Positions 34,960 through 47,040 of a DNA stretch of 64,000 nt are shown here, in pieces. The notes beneath the pieces were generated by a model, which saw only the letters and a list, made by a program, of their open reading frames with translations, was not told where the DNA came from and ran no database searches. The stretch is from Otatea glauca (lineage: Eukaryota > Streptophyta > Magnoliopsida > Poales > Poaceae), in the NCBI GenBank assembly GCA_036346275.1, contig CM070711.1:64829078-64893077 (forward strand), read 5' to 3'. Each line of letters starts with the position of its first letter. Within the stretch, counting starts at the first letter, position 1. Position numbers and translations under genes: made by a program.

Positions 34960-35470
34960 ATATACTTATAAATTTTTTTTAAGTTCCTTTGCTTCTACCT
35001 TTTCTGTCTTAGACGGAGGCGGCGGGGTGGCTGCGGTGGAGGACGATTGTAGCGGCTTGGCGACCCTGCCAAAAGGGCAGATGTTCCTCACCGGGAGCGC
35101 GTTGGTGAGCGGCGAGGTGGCGGAACTAGAGCAGAGCTCGAGGCAAAGGTGAAGATGAGGGGACCGAACCCAGTCAGCAGGTGCCTAGGGCGCACCCCGC
35201 GAGGTGGCGCATCGGAGGGGAGTGGGATCTCCCAAAGTGGTTCCTCCATGAAGCGAGGCCCGACACGGGCTCAAGGGGACCCTCGAGATTGACCTGGACG
35301 AGGAGCTCGGAGTGGGGCTTGTCGGTGGAGGAGAGGTGCACAGCAGTGGTGAAGGCGTCAGAAGCAAGGGCGAGGGTGGAGGCGCAGGCGCTCAGAGGAA
35401 TTGGGGAATTGCGGATGTGGAACGGGGGAATTGGGTCTGAAGTCTGAACTCTGAAGGTTGTAGCGAATGG
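34960..35470. other. GC-rich segment without recognised gene
   Basis: GC-rich block bounded on the left by a pyrimidine tract and AG (about 35012). The open frame 35181-35447 on + and its antisense are Arg/Ser/Pro-rich and match nothing I know. It is probably internal sequence of the hAT-like element whose end is at 35654. Confidence 0.3.
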
Positions 35471-35479
35471 CGGGGTTAG

Positions 35480-35654
35480 GTTTACAGACTTACAATGATT
35501 TTTTTTGGTTCGTTAAGCTCGTTAGCTCGCTCGTTTAACTCATTATCTTAACGAGTTCAAAACCCAGCTCGATTCGACTCGTTAAGGAACGAGTTCGAGT
35601 CAAGTTTCCGAGTACTCGTTAAACTCGCGAGTTTCGAGTTTTTTTCCACCCCTA
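35480..35654. mobile_element. Right end of a hAT-like element with CGAGTT subterminal repeats
   Basis: Repeated GCTCGTTAGCTCG, AACGAG and GACTCGTTAA motifs lead to TTTTTTTCCACCCCTA at 35654, the inward TAGGGGTGGAAAAAA terminus common in grass hAT elements. The left terminus was not found. Confidence 0.5.
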
Positions 35655-35739
35655 CTCTCGTCATAAATATTACGTTGTTTCGAGATATACACAATCGAAC
35701 TTTAAAACTTTTGCTATTAATATATCTCTAAAATATTTT

Positions 35740-36450
35740 ATATGGATAATGATAAGATTCGAGCGCCCGACACGAAAAATTGCATCTAAACACTTCACTC
35801 ACACAACACTTTCTACGGACAAAAACATTGGAGGCCTCCCCACCCCAACAACTGAAGTTTTCTCTTCTATGTCACTTGCTCAATCTTCTCACTCTCCATC
35901 TCTCCCTTGGTACACATGATGGTTGTAGCCAGCTGGAGCTCATACACACTTCCTTGCTCTCCTATCTACCCCCCCCTTCTCATCATGCCGTCGATTTGTT
36001 GTAGACATTATCTTGAAATATTGCATGAGTGTTGTTTATTTATTGCAACGTTATCGTATCCTTAATTGCTGCGATTGAGTTTGTTGCAACCGGGGTTTTG
36101 CTACGTGTGTATCAACTTGTTGCGTGGAGATGAGATTTTGTTTTAGAAAAGTTGTGTTATGAGTTTGTTGTGGGCCTTGAATTCTTTTGTTGCAGTTGTT
36201 GAGTAGATTTGTTGCAAATGTTGTTGGAAAATGTTGCAGTGTTTTTCATGGTGGTTGTGCCGTGAGGGGAGGTTATGCAAGATGCCAGTAAATTTGTTAC
36301 ATGCCAATGTTTTTTGTTGCGACAATGGTTAATTTGTTGTGTGATATGAATCGGTGCGGTTTACACCATCCAACGGTGGAGATGATGGCGTGTAGCGTCC
36401 GAATAGGACGTTATTTGGACGTTTGGGTGCTAGTCGCTTTCATCTAATAG
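35740..36450. mobile_element. Possible Mutator-like or other MITE with TTGTTGC-rich interior
   Basis: Left GATAAGATTCGAGCGCCC and right (read inward) GATGAAAGCGACTAGCACCC resemble each other loosely. The interior right half repeats GTTGTTGC/TTTGTTGC phrases about ten times. No clean target duplication seen, so class and borders are uncertain. Confidence 0.3.
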
Positions 36451-36924
36451 AAATCATTTGTGTAGACTCGTCCTTAAAAGTACTTTTATAATGTAAATTT
36501 GTTGGGTTTACAAATATGCTAAATTAGAAACTAGTGGTTAAAGTGATGTTTTAGGGACCGTGACAATGTCTAAAAGAACAGGTATGTAAAGTACTTTTTT
36601 TGTTGTCGGATGCAACAACAGCGGAAAGATAAGCACACACGAATACACCCACTAGCATACCCTTAGGGCCTGCTTGGAAGCCTCACATTTTTTCCACCTG
36701 AAAGCAGTTTACACTAGTATTTTTTTGGGCACAGAGAAATACAGTTGTAATTATTTTCCCTTGTCTATTTAGGTATGTAAGGTAATTGGAATAGATTGCT
36801 CGTGTGATCAGTGCATCAACAACCAACAGTGTAACACTAACACCAAAAAGATGCAGGCAGCATACGTTTTCCATCCATTGCTTGTTAGTTCTTACATGGC
36901 AGTCATCTGGTTCAAAAGAGATTA

Positions 36925-37954
36925 CACATTCAACCAACAAGCATCTTCAGATTCGTCTGCATCTCCAGCAAGTTTCAGCTTAACAAGGGCCAGTTTCAGA
37001 ATTACATAGACATGCAAGCTATGATGAGTATACCACAGTCCACAACCTTTGCTACAGAAACAAAAGAAGATATGTTCTTCATCATGATAAGCATCATAAA
37101 TATAAGCAATTAATGCAACATCGTTAATCGTCAATAATGGCTCAAATGAAGCAGCGGCATGAGCCCAACTACAAAACAAAATCTGAAGCAGCTCAAATGA
37201 AGCATCAATGGTGACTTGAGCTCATGAATTTTTCAAGTTTCACAGGTTACAGAAAGCATGCTAACTTGCAATATAGACATACAAAGCAGAATTTTAGTAG
37301 TTCTGTCAAGTGCCAACCATTCCATCTATGCATATGCAAGGTGATTACCATGGTTCAATAATTCAATAAACTTGCTATTGATTATTTGAAACACCAATCT
37401 AATCCCTTTCTCACTGATAGAAGCTGAATCCTCGTTTCCCAAATTCTTCATTACCACAGTCTAGAATAGATCAGATCAAACATAAAAGTAAAACAACCAC
37501 AACACGAGCAATGGAATAGAGACCCAGATCCAACCTCAACCTATTGAAAACTCACATGAGTCACAACTGGGGAGAGATATTACCTTTGGTCTAGAAGAAT
37601 AAGCATCGAAAAGCCAATGGTCGAAACGAGAATTGCCAGTTCAAGATGACTGGAAGGAGGTGAAACGATGCAAGATGCTAGGGATCTCACCGCTATCGCC
37701 AATGAAGTCATTATTGCCGCTGCCGAAGTCACCGTCGGGTCTTCTGAGGTGTTGACGCTAGGGATCTCACATCCACCTATGAGGTTGCCATCACTGCCGC
37801 CGTCGTCGCCGCCTATGAGGCTATTGCTGAAGATATTGTCATCTCCGCCATCGCTGATGAGGTTGCTTTTGTCGTCCCTGCCCACTGCCGATGCCGATGC
37901 TGACAAATTCGCTCTCGCATCTAGGGTTGGAGTCGATTGAGACGCGCGACTCAT
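36925..37954 (-). CDS. Hypothetical gene, likely two or more exons
   Basis: I do not recognise the product. A first exon at 37954-37584 starts MSRASQSTPTLDARAN after an upstream CCAACCCTAG-like leader and is Ser/Gly/Asp-rich (SDGGDDNIFSNSLIGGDDGG). It ends in a hydrophobic segment (LAILVSTIGFSMLILL) followed by a GTAATA donor. A candidate last exon near 36990-36925 reads LVKLKLAGDADESEDACWLN and a stop. Intervening exons were not resolved. The first exon holds a short internal duplication around GCTAGGGATCTCAC. This could be a small membrane protein or a non-coding transcript. Confidence 0.25.
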
Positions 37955-38524
37955 GAGCGAGCAGAGAGGGAGCCCAATATCTATCGTAAAAGAAGTGTGA
38001 CCTCTTCAGCAGTTTATTTTTTTCAATTGCAAATGCCCATTCTGGTGGTAATTATATTGGGTTACTGGCCCATCTAAGCGGATATTCTAGCCTAGCCTAG
38101 AAAACAATTAGGGGTCGGTATTTGACACAGTTTTAGGCCCAAAACTGGCCTTCCAAGCAAGTCCTTAGAATCGCTGGAATGGAGGATAAAAATCCACGAC
38201 AATGCTACTAAGTTCTCCAGGCTTTAAGAGTCAAATAGTCAAATTTAACTCTCTTGCAATTTGACTCAAAAGGATCAATGGAATCATCTTTTTCTCAACT
38301 TCAAGTCCATATTATTTACTTAAACATGAGTTGAGTACACAACTTTGCCAATTGGGCACTTAATCTTGCATTTCTGACCCTTATGTCCAGGAGTATCATG
38401 CCAAGGTCCAATCCTAACTTCACCATAACCTAAGGTACAAATAGCATCCCAACTCCCAAGCTACGGATTGAGATCCACAGACCGCAGTGGATGGATGGCA
38501 AAGCATCTTCAGCATTTCGATTAA
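37955..38524. other. Intergenic DNA, no feature seen
   Basis: AT-rich. GGCCCA/TGGGCC-type motifs near 38068 could belong to a promoter for the minus-strand hypothetical gene. Otherwise nothing recognisable. Confidence 0.3.
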
Positions 38525-38625
38525 GGGTGTGTTTAGTAGAGCTTTAGCTCCACCAGATCTGTAGATCTGGTGGAGCTAGGTATTCCTAGCTCCACCAGAT
38601 CCGTGAAGCTGGAGCTGTGAGTACA

Positions 38626-41600
38626 TTAAGGCCCCATTCGGTAGAGCTCTAGCTCCCAGATTCTCGTCCGGAGGAGCCGGAGCTCTACCGAACGACCTCG
38701 GCTCCTGCGCTCAAGAATCAAAATCCCGTAGGAGTGATTCTTCAAAACACACGCGAGGCGAGGAGCGGCCTCGAGCCTGCTCCCTACGAGAATTCGTCCC
38801 CGCGTCGCGCCTCCCCACCTCCCGTGTCGAGCGCCACCTCCCGCCTCGCCTCCCACGCGCCTCCCCACCTCCTGCTTCGACAGCCACATCCCCGCATCGC
38901 CTCCCGTGCCGCCTCCCTGCTTCCTACACCGACCGCTGCCTCCCCGTGCCTTCCTGCGTCGACCGCCGTCGCCTCCCGTGCCACCTCCCTGCCTCTTGTG
39001 CCGCCTCCCCGCCTTCTGCGCCACCGCCGCCTCCCCACCTCTCCTCATCGCCTCCCATGCCGCCTCCCCGCCTCCTGCGCTGACTGCCGCCTCGCCACGT
39101 CGCCTCTCATGCCGCCTCCCCGCCTCCTGCGTCGACCGCCGTCTCTGAAAGTTCAAGCTCCATTAAGTAGGTTTTGGTGTTAATGACAAATCTAATATTG
39201 AGACTAACTCTTTTGATAATCATAATATTGATTAGTCTCAATTGTTAATTAATGACAAATCTTTTATAAGACTAACTCTTTTGTTGAGCTTAACTCTCAT
39301 TAGTCTCTTTTGGATGAAATGATGGAAATATCAAAGGTATGCATTCGAGTTCATATTATCATATCTTGTTGCATTCTATGGATATAATATTCATAATTAT
39401 ATTGATAAATTCAAATATAAGACTAACTCTTTTATTGAGTATATCTTTGATTAGTCTCATCTCATTGAAAAATGAAAAACCCAATGTATGCACTCGTATT
39501 CATTTTACGATATCTTAATGCATATTTTGGATTCAAGTTAAATGATGAACTCTATCATTATTTAGATATCAAGATGTGCATTAATATTTCAACTCCATAT
39601 ACATGAATGCACACATTTAGGGGGAGTTCATGCTTAATCTTGAAGTTTCAAAGTATTGATCTAATTCATCTTTCTATATCAAGGATCATTACTTTGAAAC
39701 AACCCTTTGAGTATATTTAACTTGTGTAGTTGTAGTATACTCAGGGCAATATAGGATAAACTCAAAAGCAATCAAAAATTGAATATGTGTATATTGATTC
39801 AAGTTCAATTATTTGTATGCACACATCTAACGGAGTTTATTCTATAATTAATGGTCTTAAGAGTATTGATCTCTTTCCACCACTCCATGTAAATTGGATC
39901 ATTACTTTTAGATTTCATCGAATTGAGTATATAAAACTTGTGTAATTAATATATACTCATGACAATTTAAATACAATTTAAATTGTGTTCGGTTGACATT
40001 CAATCAACAAAGAATTAGTCATTCATTGATGGCTTCACTTTGTTGATCCTAGGGCAATCGAAAGTTCTTGTATATATATAACATTAGTTGCATTAGTATA
40101 CTCAAGGCACAATTAATCTTTCAATCAATTGTCTTTGGGTTGTGCTCAATCGATCTTGGGGGCATCCATTATGTGTTAATATAGTGCATTGATGATTGAG
40201 ACAACCATGTGTTTGGACTAACACTTTCAATGAGTTTGAAATAGGTTAAGTCCAAAGTTGAGATGGATAAACGAGATAAATACGTCATCATGTGTTGATG
40301 AACATCAAGAGAGGATCCCGAAGCTAAGACAAGGGGAGTTCATCATGTGTTGATGAACAAGATAAAGAACCCGACTTGTAGAGAAGATGATCGGTCATCA
40401 TGAAAGCTCCAAGTGGTTGCGAGAGGCAAAGGTATAACTAGCTAGGACTAAGGATGTGTTCCTAGTCTTTTACCGGTCTTGGTGTTTGGATGGGAGACCG
40501 GGTTGCTAGTACAGGTTGCCGTACTATTAAGAGGGGTCGAGTCTTATAGCTTGAGCTTCATCATGTGTTGATGAACTCAATCCGGTTCACTCTAGCTCAT
40601 TCTCTTGGTTGGTTCTTGCATGAGCTAAGTATTTATATGTGTTGCAAATAAGAGAGCTCATACTTGCTTCTTATTGAATCTTGATTTGGTTTTTGCATAG
40701 AGCTATGGATTAGCATGTGTTGCAAAAAGGGAGATAGCTTATGCAAGTTGGTTTAAGTGGTTGTTCGTATGGAGCTAGATATTTGCATGTGTTGCAAATA
40801 GAGAGCTCATGCATCGGAGTCTTAGCTTGTGACTTGATCATGTGTTAATCATCACAAAGATTAAGATAGGTTTATGCTTTGTGTTTGCAAAATGAGTTTT
40901 TGCAAAATATAGTTTAATTGAATCTTATCTTGGAGCATGTGAGAATAGGGTTTGCAAATGTGTTTGCAAATTGGTTTGATCATGTGTTGATCATCACATG
41001 GCTCAAAATATGATCTTGATTGCTCTCGTTTGCAAGATTTATATTTGGAAATGTGTTTTGCAACATATTGGTGTTCATGCATTTGATATTGGAATATGTG
41101 ATTAGAATTTACAAATGTATTTTTGCAAAATTGTTTTGATCATGAGTTGATCATAACATGGCTCAATATTTGATCTTATTGAATCTCTCTAGATTGTAGT
41201 CACTCTCTTGATCAAGTCTATGTGAGGAATTTCGAGAAATCAGATTTTAGACTTGAATGACTACATTAGAGTCTTTATTTTTGTGATATTTAAAAATATC
41301 TATGATTTATTAAATCTTAAAAATAGATGGAGATTGTATCCCTCGTGATAAGCTTCACATAGAATCAAAAATCATCTAAATCGGAGTTCGAGGAAAAGTT
41401 ATGACCGTTTTAGTTGCTGAAACAGTGGTAGCGTCGCCCGGGTCGGTGTAAAAACTTCAGAGAAGTGTTTTTTTGGTGGAAATGACCGGTGCTATCGATC
41501 CTAGATGGGCGGTAGCACCGGGATACTGTAGCAATGACTAGTTTTGGTGTTTTTAATGCACGAAAGTGGCTATGGCCTAGAGACCGGTGCTACCGGCCCT

Positions 41601-42635
41601 AGTAGGGCGGTAGCACCGGGTTTGCTGCACTTTTTGCCCGTTTTGCCCTCCTAACAGCTAGTTTTCTTTGGGGAAACTATAAAAGGAGCCTTGGGGCTGG
41701 CATTTGGGTGTTGCTGACCTTAGAGAAGGTTTGTGGGAGTTTTGTGTATGTGTTGCTCTCTTCCATTTGATTTTTGAGCTAAGAGTAAGCCCTATTTGCA
41801 TGTGTTGCATTTAGAAGAGGGTTGAGAACCTCTTGTGCATGTGTTGCACTCGGTGATCACCCTTGTGCATGTGTTGCACTTTGTGAGGATCAAGCTAGAG
41901 GGTTTGACTTGTTACTCTTGGTGTTTGCCGACACCTAGACGGCGTGTGGAGGTGTCGTGCATGGTGACCTTCTCAAAGAGATTGTGAGAAGGCCCGACAA
42001 ATTTGTGAAGGTCGGAGTTCGCCTACCCGGAGGGGAAAGAGCTACCACTAGTGGAATCGAGGCGGATGCTCAATTCGTGGAGCCGGTCCAAAGTGTTTTG
42101 GGCTTGCCTCAACGTGCATTAGGGTAGACCGACAAGTCTCCGAACACCACGGTAATAAGTATTGTGTCTCCTTGTGTATGTTTGCAATTCTTTATTTATA
42201 TTGTTGCAATTACATTCCTAGAATTAAATTGCTTGCTTGTCTTTAGGATTGTAATTTATTGTTAGAGACATAATTAGCTAGTGCACATAGCGAGCCTAGT
42301 TGATTTAGGCTTTAATTTGTCAAAATCATAGTTTATCACTTCCGCATTGATTATTATTTAGGTTTTGACATAGATATCAATAGAGCGTGTATTTAGTGAA
42401 AAGAATTTTTAAAGCCGCCTATTAACCCCTTCTAGTCGGCATCTTCGATCTTACAGATTCCCCGCTTCCCGCGCCGCCGAGGTATCCTCTTTTCCCTCTC
42501 TTTCTAATCTGGAGCCAACAAGCTTGCCGAACACTTTCAAAAACTACTCTTAATTCCTCAGAAAATCAGAATCAGGAGGAGTCAAAGCAGAATTTGGAAG
42601 GAGCAAGAGCTGGACCACTTCCAACAGGGCCTTAA
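38626..42635. mobile_element. PIF/Harbinger (Tourist)-like element inserted in the outer MITE
   Basis: The element is 38630-42631. Ends are GGCCCCATTCGGTAGAGC and (inward) GGCCCTGTTGGAAGTGG. TTAA flanks both sides (38626-38629, 42632-42635), while the uninterrupted relative near 22 kb has a single TTAA there, proving the insertion. Apart from the nested LTR the element is about 700 bp, dominated by a low-complexity GC-rich stretch (GCCTCCCCGCCTCCTGCG-type repeats, 38790-39140). Long open frames in that stretch are compositional. Confidence 0.75.
39146..42455 (+). mobile_element. Copia SIRE/Maximus-like LTR, probable solo LTR
   Basis: Starts TGAAAGTTCAAGC with TTAGG/AGGTTTTGGTGTTAATGA nearby and ends CTTCTAGTCGGCATCTTCGA then TCTTACA, the style of Maximus/SIRE LTR ends in grasses. 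A TATA box (TATAAAAGG) at 41678-41686 follows GC-rich GGTAGCACCGG palindromes in U3. Inside, CATGTGTTGATGAAC and GCATGTGTTGCAAAT phrases recur many times (40200-41900). No pol is present. The flanks GTCTC and GATTC agree at only 3 of 5 bases, so the duplication is doubtful. Confidence 0.55.
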
Positions 42636-42939
42636 GAGTGTTTAGATGGATCATCTTGTTTACATTTTAGACCAAAAATATAAACTTAATTCAATTTATT
42701 TTAGCTTACAAGTTTCAGATCTCATGTGAAATTAGGATCTAAAGCTCTATTAAACAGCTCTAAGATTTAGAATTAGACTCTGATGTAAAGAAAAAGAATC
42801 TGCCACCTGATTTTTTTTCACAGTGCTTGATCCCAAACCGTCAATGTTTTATCCAACAATGCACACACATGCGTCTAGTGCTCATAACACCCAGGCCAAA
42901 TAGACTTAACCCGACCTAATTAACCTAATTCACAGCCAA

Positions 42940-43110
42940 GGGTATGTACAATGCTACATATCAGCTGTCTATAAGAGTATATCATATAGGATTTTAGATT
43001 ATATGGAGGACAGAGAAGAAGAAAAGAAAAAGATGCTATATACTATTTAATAGACGACCTTATAGACAATTTTATACTGTGTATATCATTGTACAGACAG
43101 TCTATTAATT
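42940..43110. mobile_element. Possible short MITE
   Basis: GGGTATGTACAATGCTACAT at the left and CTGTGTATATCATTGTACAG at the right are imperfect inverted ends of an AT-rich segment. Related fragments continue to about 43270. No clear target duplication. Confidence 0.3.
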
Positions 43111-43276
43111 GTATGAGAGAACATTACAAACATTTATATAGATAATCTATTGTATGAGTTGTCTTTAGTCCTGTTTATAAATGACATCGAGTTATATTAC
43201 AAACAGCCACCGTCTATACCACTGAGCATATACAGTGGTACAGATGGCAGTTATCTGTAAAATCCATGTATAGTAA

Positions 43277-43570
43277 GGTCTTGTTTTTTTGGGGCTTTTT
43301 CATCAGCTTAAAAGCCAAAAAAGACAAAACCTAAACAAATAGGTAGATTTTTTCAAAAACCATAAGCCTCTATATAACTAAAAACCAAAATCTACCGAAG
43401 AGGTGTTTTTTTTCTTCTTATTGATGGTTAATCTTAGATTAATACCACTAAAGTTAGGGTATAATTACTCATCTCTACCACGTATAAAAGCCGATTATTT
43501 TTAAACTATTTAAATCCAAAAGCTATCTTTAAGCTATAAATAGAAAAACCTAAATCTAGACAAACAGACC
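43277..43570. mobile_element. MITE of the AGGTCTTGTTT...AAACAGACCT type
   Basis: Left AAGGTCTTGTTTTTTTGGGG; the right end read inward is TTTAGGTCTGTTTGTCTAG. The AT-rich core includes AAAAGCC/GGCTTTT pairs. Non-coding. Confidence 0.45.
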
Positions 43571-43728
43571 TAAATAGCCATCAATAGACTATAGCCGCGC
43601 TAACAAATTATGGTAGATGGGCTGGAAAGTATCAGGCCTGAATACCCTAGTCAACGGTAGGTCTGTTCATTCGCAAACCCCCCCCCCCAGGCCGTGCGAT
43701 GTGCGATTTTCTTACGAGAATGAATGAT

Positions 43729-44830
43729 TGTGTTGTTACAATTAATCAAAGCTACTGATGAGGACATCTTAACCACTAATCTATTCATAGCCGATGCTTA
43801 CCAAGAATCAATAACTATAGTCCGAATCCGTAGATAAATCACTTGATGGATTCGTTTATAACTATTCCATTTGATATTGACCAGAATGAAATTCTACCTA
43901 ATAATTTCCATAATTTACTTCTACTCAGGTATGAAGGATCGGTTAAACTGGAATTACAAGAAGCCGACCAAGGGATGCTCGGACGTGAATCATTCCGGGC
44001 AAGAACCATGGGCAGACCAAGGTTGCTCGGGCATGATCCATCGACCAACAACTCCAACTCTAGTACGACTCGATGTCGACCAAAGGACTCCGATTCGAAT
44101 ACAACATCAAGCTCGACTCGGATTGGCCAAAGGACTCTGACTCGAACACAACTTCGGATTCTACTCGGAATCGGCCAATGCTACACGAATCTAACTCAGT
44201 CACGACGCCAAAGGAGATCGACCCCGAATGATTCAGAAGACTTCGAGTTTGACTCCAACTCGAACTCAGTTAGATTAGTTTCCTTAAATTTACAAAAGGA
44301 CTTGTACTGATTCAGATCGGGTAAGGGTTAGTCCTCCCTATAAATAAAGGCACTAGTCCTCTGGTATTTCTCAGGTTTTGACTAGATTATATCTATAATA
44401 GTCTACTTAGATTTCCTCTTGCGTCTGACTGGGTTTCAGCGGCCGTATAGAGTTTCAAAACTCCACCGTGTAAACTTCATCAGAAATCTACAATAAAGAG
44501 ATATTGCAACTATCTGGTTCTTGCTTGTGTTCACGATTTCGCAAGTAAGATCTATCGGAGTTGAAACAAGCGATTGCAAGGTTTCTTAGTTTAGCATTAT
44601 GTTTAGAAACCCTTGAAGTTGTCTCGTCGAGACTTCACCAAATCGGCTTGTCTATTTATCGGCTAAACTGTCACCATCGCTCTTTGGCCGATGGATTGAC
44701 AAGTTATTATATCTGAAGGAAGATCGAGAAACACTTTAGACACCTCTATCAGCTAACCGTCGCATTCGCTCTTGACCAACGGGACGTGATCACATCATAT
44801 GTACCTAGTCCCTCAGCATTTAAGTCTCGT
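43729..44830 (+). mobile_element. Probable LTR fragment with TATA box and polyadenylation signal
   Basis: A degenerate repeat of ACTCGGATTGGCCAAAGGAC-like units (44000-44220) precedes TATAAATAAAGG at 44339 and AATAAAG near 44494, then sequence like a U5 region (CTTTGGCCGATGGATTGAC). The ordering U3, TATA, poly(A) fits an LTR on +. The open frame 43843-44310 covers the repeat and is not a recognised protein. Borders are tentative and no internal region is attached. Confidence 0.4.
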
Positions 44831-45938
44831 ACTCAATGCTGTTGCCCGTCGATTTTAGGGTATATGCACATGTGCACATTCAATAAAAAAACGCGTGCCC
44901 ATACTTTGTGAGGCCATGTGCACCCCTGATAAATTCTCATCGTGTATAGGGTATATCCACGCATATATATGCATATGAATGGTGTAAATGTACTGTATGT
45001 TAATAAGTGTGTGTCACCTTGTGCTCTCTGCCTCTCTCGAGAAAAAAAAACCCTTCGCAATGATTCATGAGTATCACAAATAAAGCTAGCTGGATATTTG
45101 TCTTCAGTACGTGTTTTCTTACCCTGCTGGTGTCGTGGTAAATCTGTTTTTGTCTTTGGAGGGACGGAGCTTTCGCGTCCTAATACTTCTCAGTGTTCTC
45201 ACCATACACAAGAAAGTTAGTCAATCTTCGCGTGGACAGTGCGATTGCCGAAAGATACTTGCCGGCAGGCCCGGCGCGTGGAAACGGTGGAAGTCGACGT
45301 CGCACGTCGTAAAATCGTGCGACAGATTGACCGCGGGCTAACTAGCTGCTGCTATGCTATACCTTGTCGACACTAGAGAAGAACTGAGGTGATGTGGATA
45401 GATATCAGATTTGTCATATGTGTAGTCCTAACCCACTTCGTACTAGTCCGCCGATCCAACCCCCAAACGCCGTGCAGCCGCCGCAGGCGAACTACGCTTC
45501 CCGAAAAGTTGATCGGGTCGCCGCATGCAACGTGGCCAAAGTAATTTTCGATTTCTCTACCAGGTTTCTGATATACCGTTTCTACCTTAGAATACTTGGC
45601 AGAACAGAAAACAGAAACAAGATATAAGTTTTGTTCTTAAGGGAAAAGACTTTAGCTAGGCTTTGTTTGAAACGCAGGAAACCTAAATAATTTTACAGCT
45701 ACGGTTAGCTTGTTTTCTTGCAAATATATGAAAACATGCATTTCAAAATACCGAAGTGCTAGACATCATTCGACCGTTTTTTTAAAATCAGTTGGATTTC
45801 TCACCGTTCAATTTGCGCCAAGATTCCTGTTCTGGCCCACCTCCATCTCAGTCTCTGGCGAAGATTGGATGAGACTCTGTCGTCTTCTTTAGCCACTGAT
45901 GGTGATAACATCTTCAGCTTAGGCAATGAGTTAGGTTC
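44831..45938. other. Intergenic DNA, nothing firmly identified
   Basis: Mixed AT- and GC-rich sequence with short overlapping open frames. The part next to the copia array (45801-45938) reads open on minus into the LTR by chance. No gene supported. Confidence 0.35.
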
Positions 45939-47028
45939 TGTTGGAAATATTAGGAATTTTCTCAATATTTTAATCCACAGAATTACGTAAATCATGATTA
46001 AACAAAGATGCATTTTTTGTTCAAAGCCAAAGGTACTAGATAACAAATTATCTATCTCATACGCAAAGACTAATGAACAAGAAATCAACATGAATAAAAC
46101 ACGGTATAAGTTAATATACCCTTGAGCCGTGCCACCGCTGGCACAAAGCAGTGTAACATTCTCGCTCGCCATGACGGTCAAGTAGACGATCACAAAGTTG
46201 TCGCAATGAAGCGCAGTGCGAAGAAGAGGTTGATGCAGGTCGAGACGCGTTGCGATGCGATGCGCTTCAGAACACCTTCGAGCGATCGCGTGGTCGCTCC
46301 CCAAAACCTTATCGGCCTTCTATCTCGAGCAAGATCTCAAGAAGGGCGAGGTTCCGGAGGCCTGCTCCCTCTGCTACTTGTGCGCGCAAAAACAGAGGCG
46401 GGAATGCAAAGGACAGCAGAACAAAGGATGAATGGAGTCTGCGTGGGAGAGTTCTGCAGGTGAAGAAAAGCACAGCCGTGGCTCTCCTTATATAGCCTCG
46501 CGACATGCAACGGCGAGAGCCGCCATTACCGACCATCAACTCGGTAGCCGTTACAAGAATCGACGACCATTATGCCACCATCAACCACGCCCATTACAGT
46601 AATCGACGGCGATCGTCACATTAATCATCGCGGTTCTCGGTCATATTGACTCATCAAACGGCAAAACAAACCGCTCCCGCCAAAGACGTCCGGATCGCTC
46701 TCGCACGACGCAGACGCCACGTCTCGTCTCGTCTCGACTCGACTCGACTCGACTCGACTCGACTCGACTCTCGATCGCGACACGCACACGCACACGCATG
46801 CCACGCCACGGCTCGGCTCGGCTCGCCTCAGCTACAAGGTGGTGGCACAACCTTTACCCTTTTTCCACCTTGCTAATTGAGAGACACACAACTCAACTAT
46901 TTAAGTTGGTCAAACCTTCTCTCAATTACCCATATGGTACTAAACCAATTTCATGACTCCTAGTATTCTAATGGGCCTTTTGGAATTTCTATTAAATTAA
47001 TTATGGGCCATCCCATAATAATCTAACA
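45939..47028 (-). repeat. Copia LTR1 (3' LTR of copy A)
   Basis: 1090 bp, read on minus from TGTTAGATTATTATGGGA at 47028 to AATATTTCCAACA at 45939. A polypurine tract (inward TTTGGTGGGGAT) is at 47040-47029. TATA box CTATATAAGG is at 46495-46486. A (CTCGA)n tract is at about 46725-46771. Confidence 0.9.
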
Positions 47029-47040
47029 ATCCCCACCAAA

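Larger units (their letters stand above)
38525..42760. mobile_element. Outer MITE split by a nested insertion
   Basis: The two halves 38525-38629 and 42632-42760 together align with the reverse complement of the 22166-22394 element. The left half carries GCTCCACCAGAT...ATCTGGTGGAGC; the right half carries AAAAATATAAACTTAATTC and ends CTCTATTAAACAGCTC. The ends are inverted (GGGTGTGTTTAGTAGAGC and the inverse of GCTCTATTAAACAGCTC) and flanked by TAA. Confidence 0.75.

Noticed and set aside
38626..39156. Long Gly/Arg-rich (minus) and Pro/Ser-rich (plus) open frames
   Set aside because: They are translations of a degenerate GC-rich repeat within a Tourist-like element, with no domain or splice evidence.
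40470..40540. Stretch reminiscent of the 3' part of 5S rRNA (TTTGGATGGGAGACCGGG)
   Set aside because: Similarity is limited to a short string inside an LTR, without the internal promoter boxes of a 5S gene.
43843..44310. 155-codon open frame rich in Ser/Thr/Asn
   Set aside because: It covers a degenerate tandem repeat upstream of an LTR-type TATA box. No domain or intron-exon structure.
45801..46304. 167-codon minus-strand frame
   Set aside because: It reads through the LTR1 U5 and R region into flanking DNA; the same LTR peptide recurs at LTR2 and LTR3.
46641..46876. Open frames with RLDSTRLDS/ESRVESSRVE repeats
   Set aside because: These are readings of the (CTCGA)n microsatellite in LTR U3, not proteins. 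The same applies to the ATPRHATPRH-type frames near 52200 and their counterparts near 58950.
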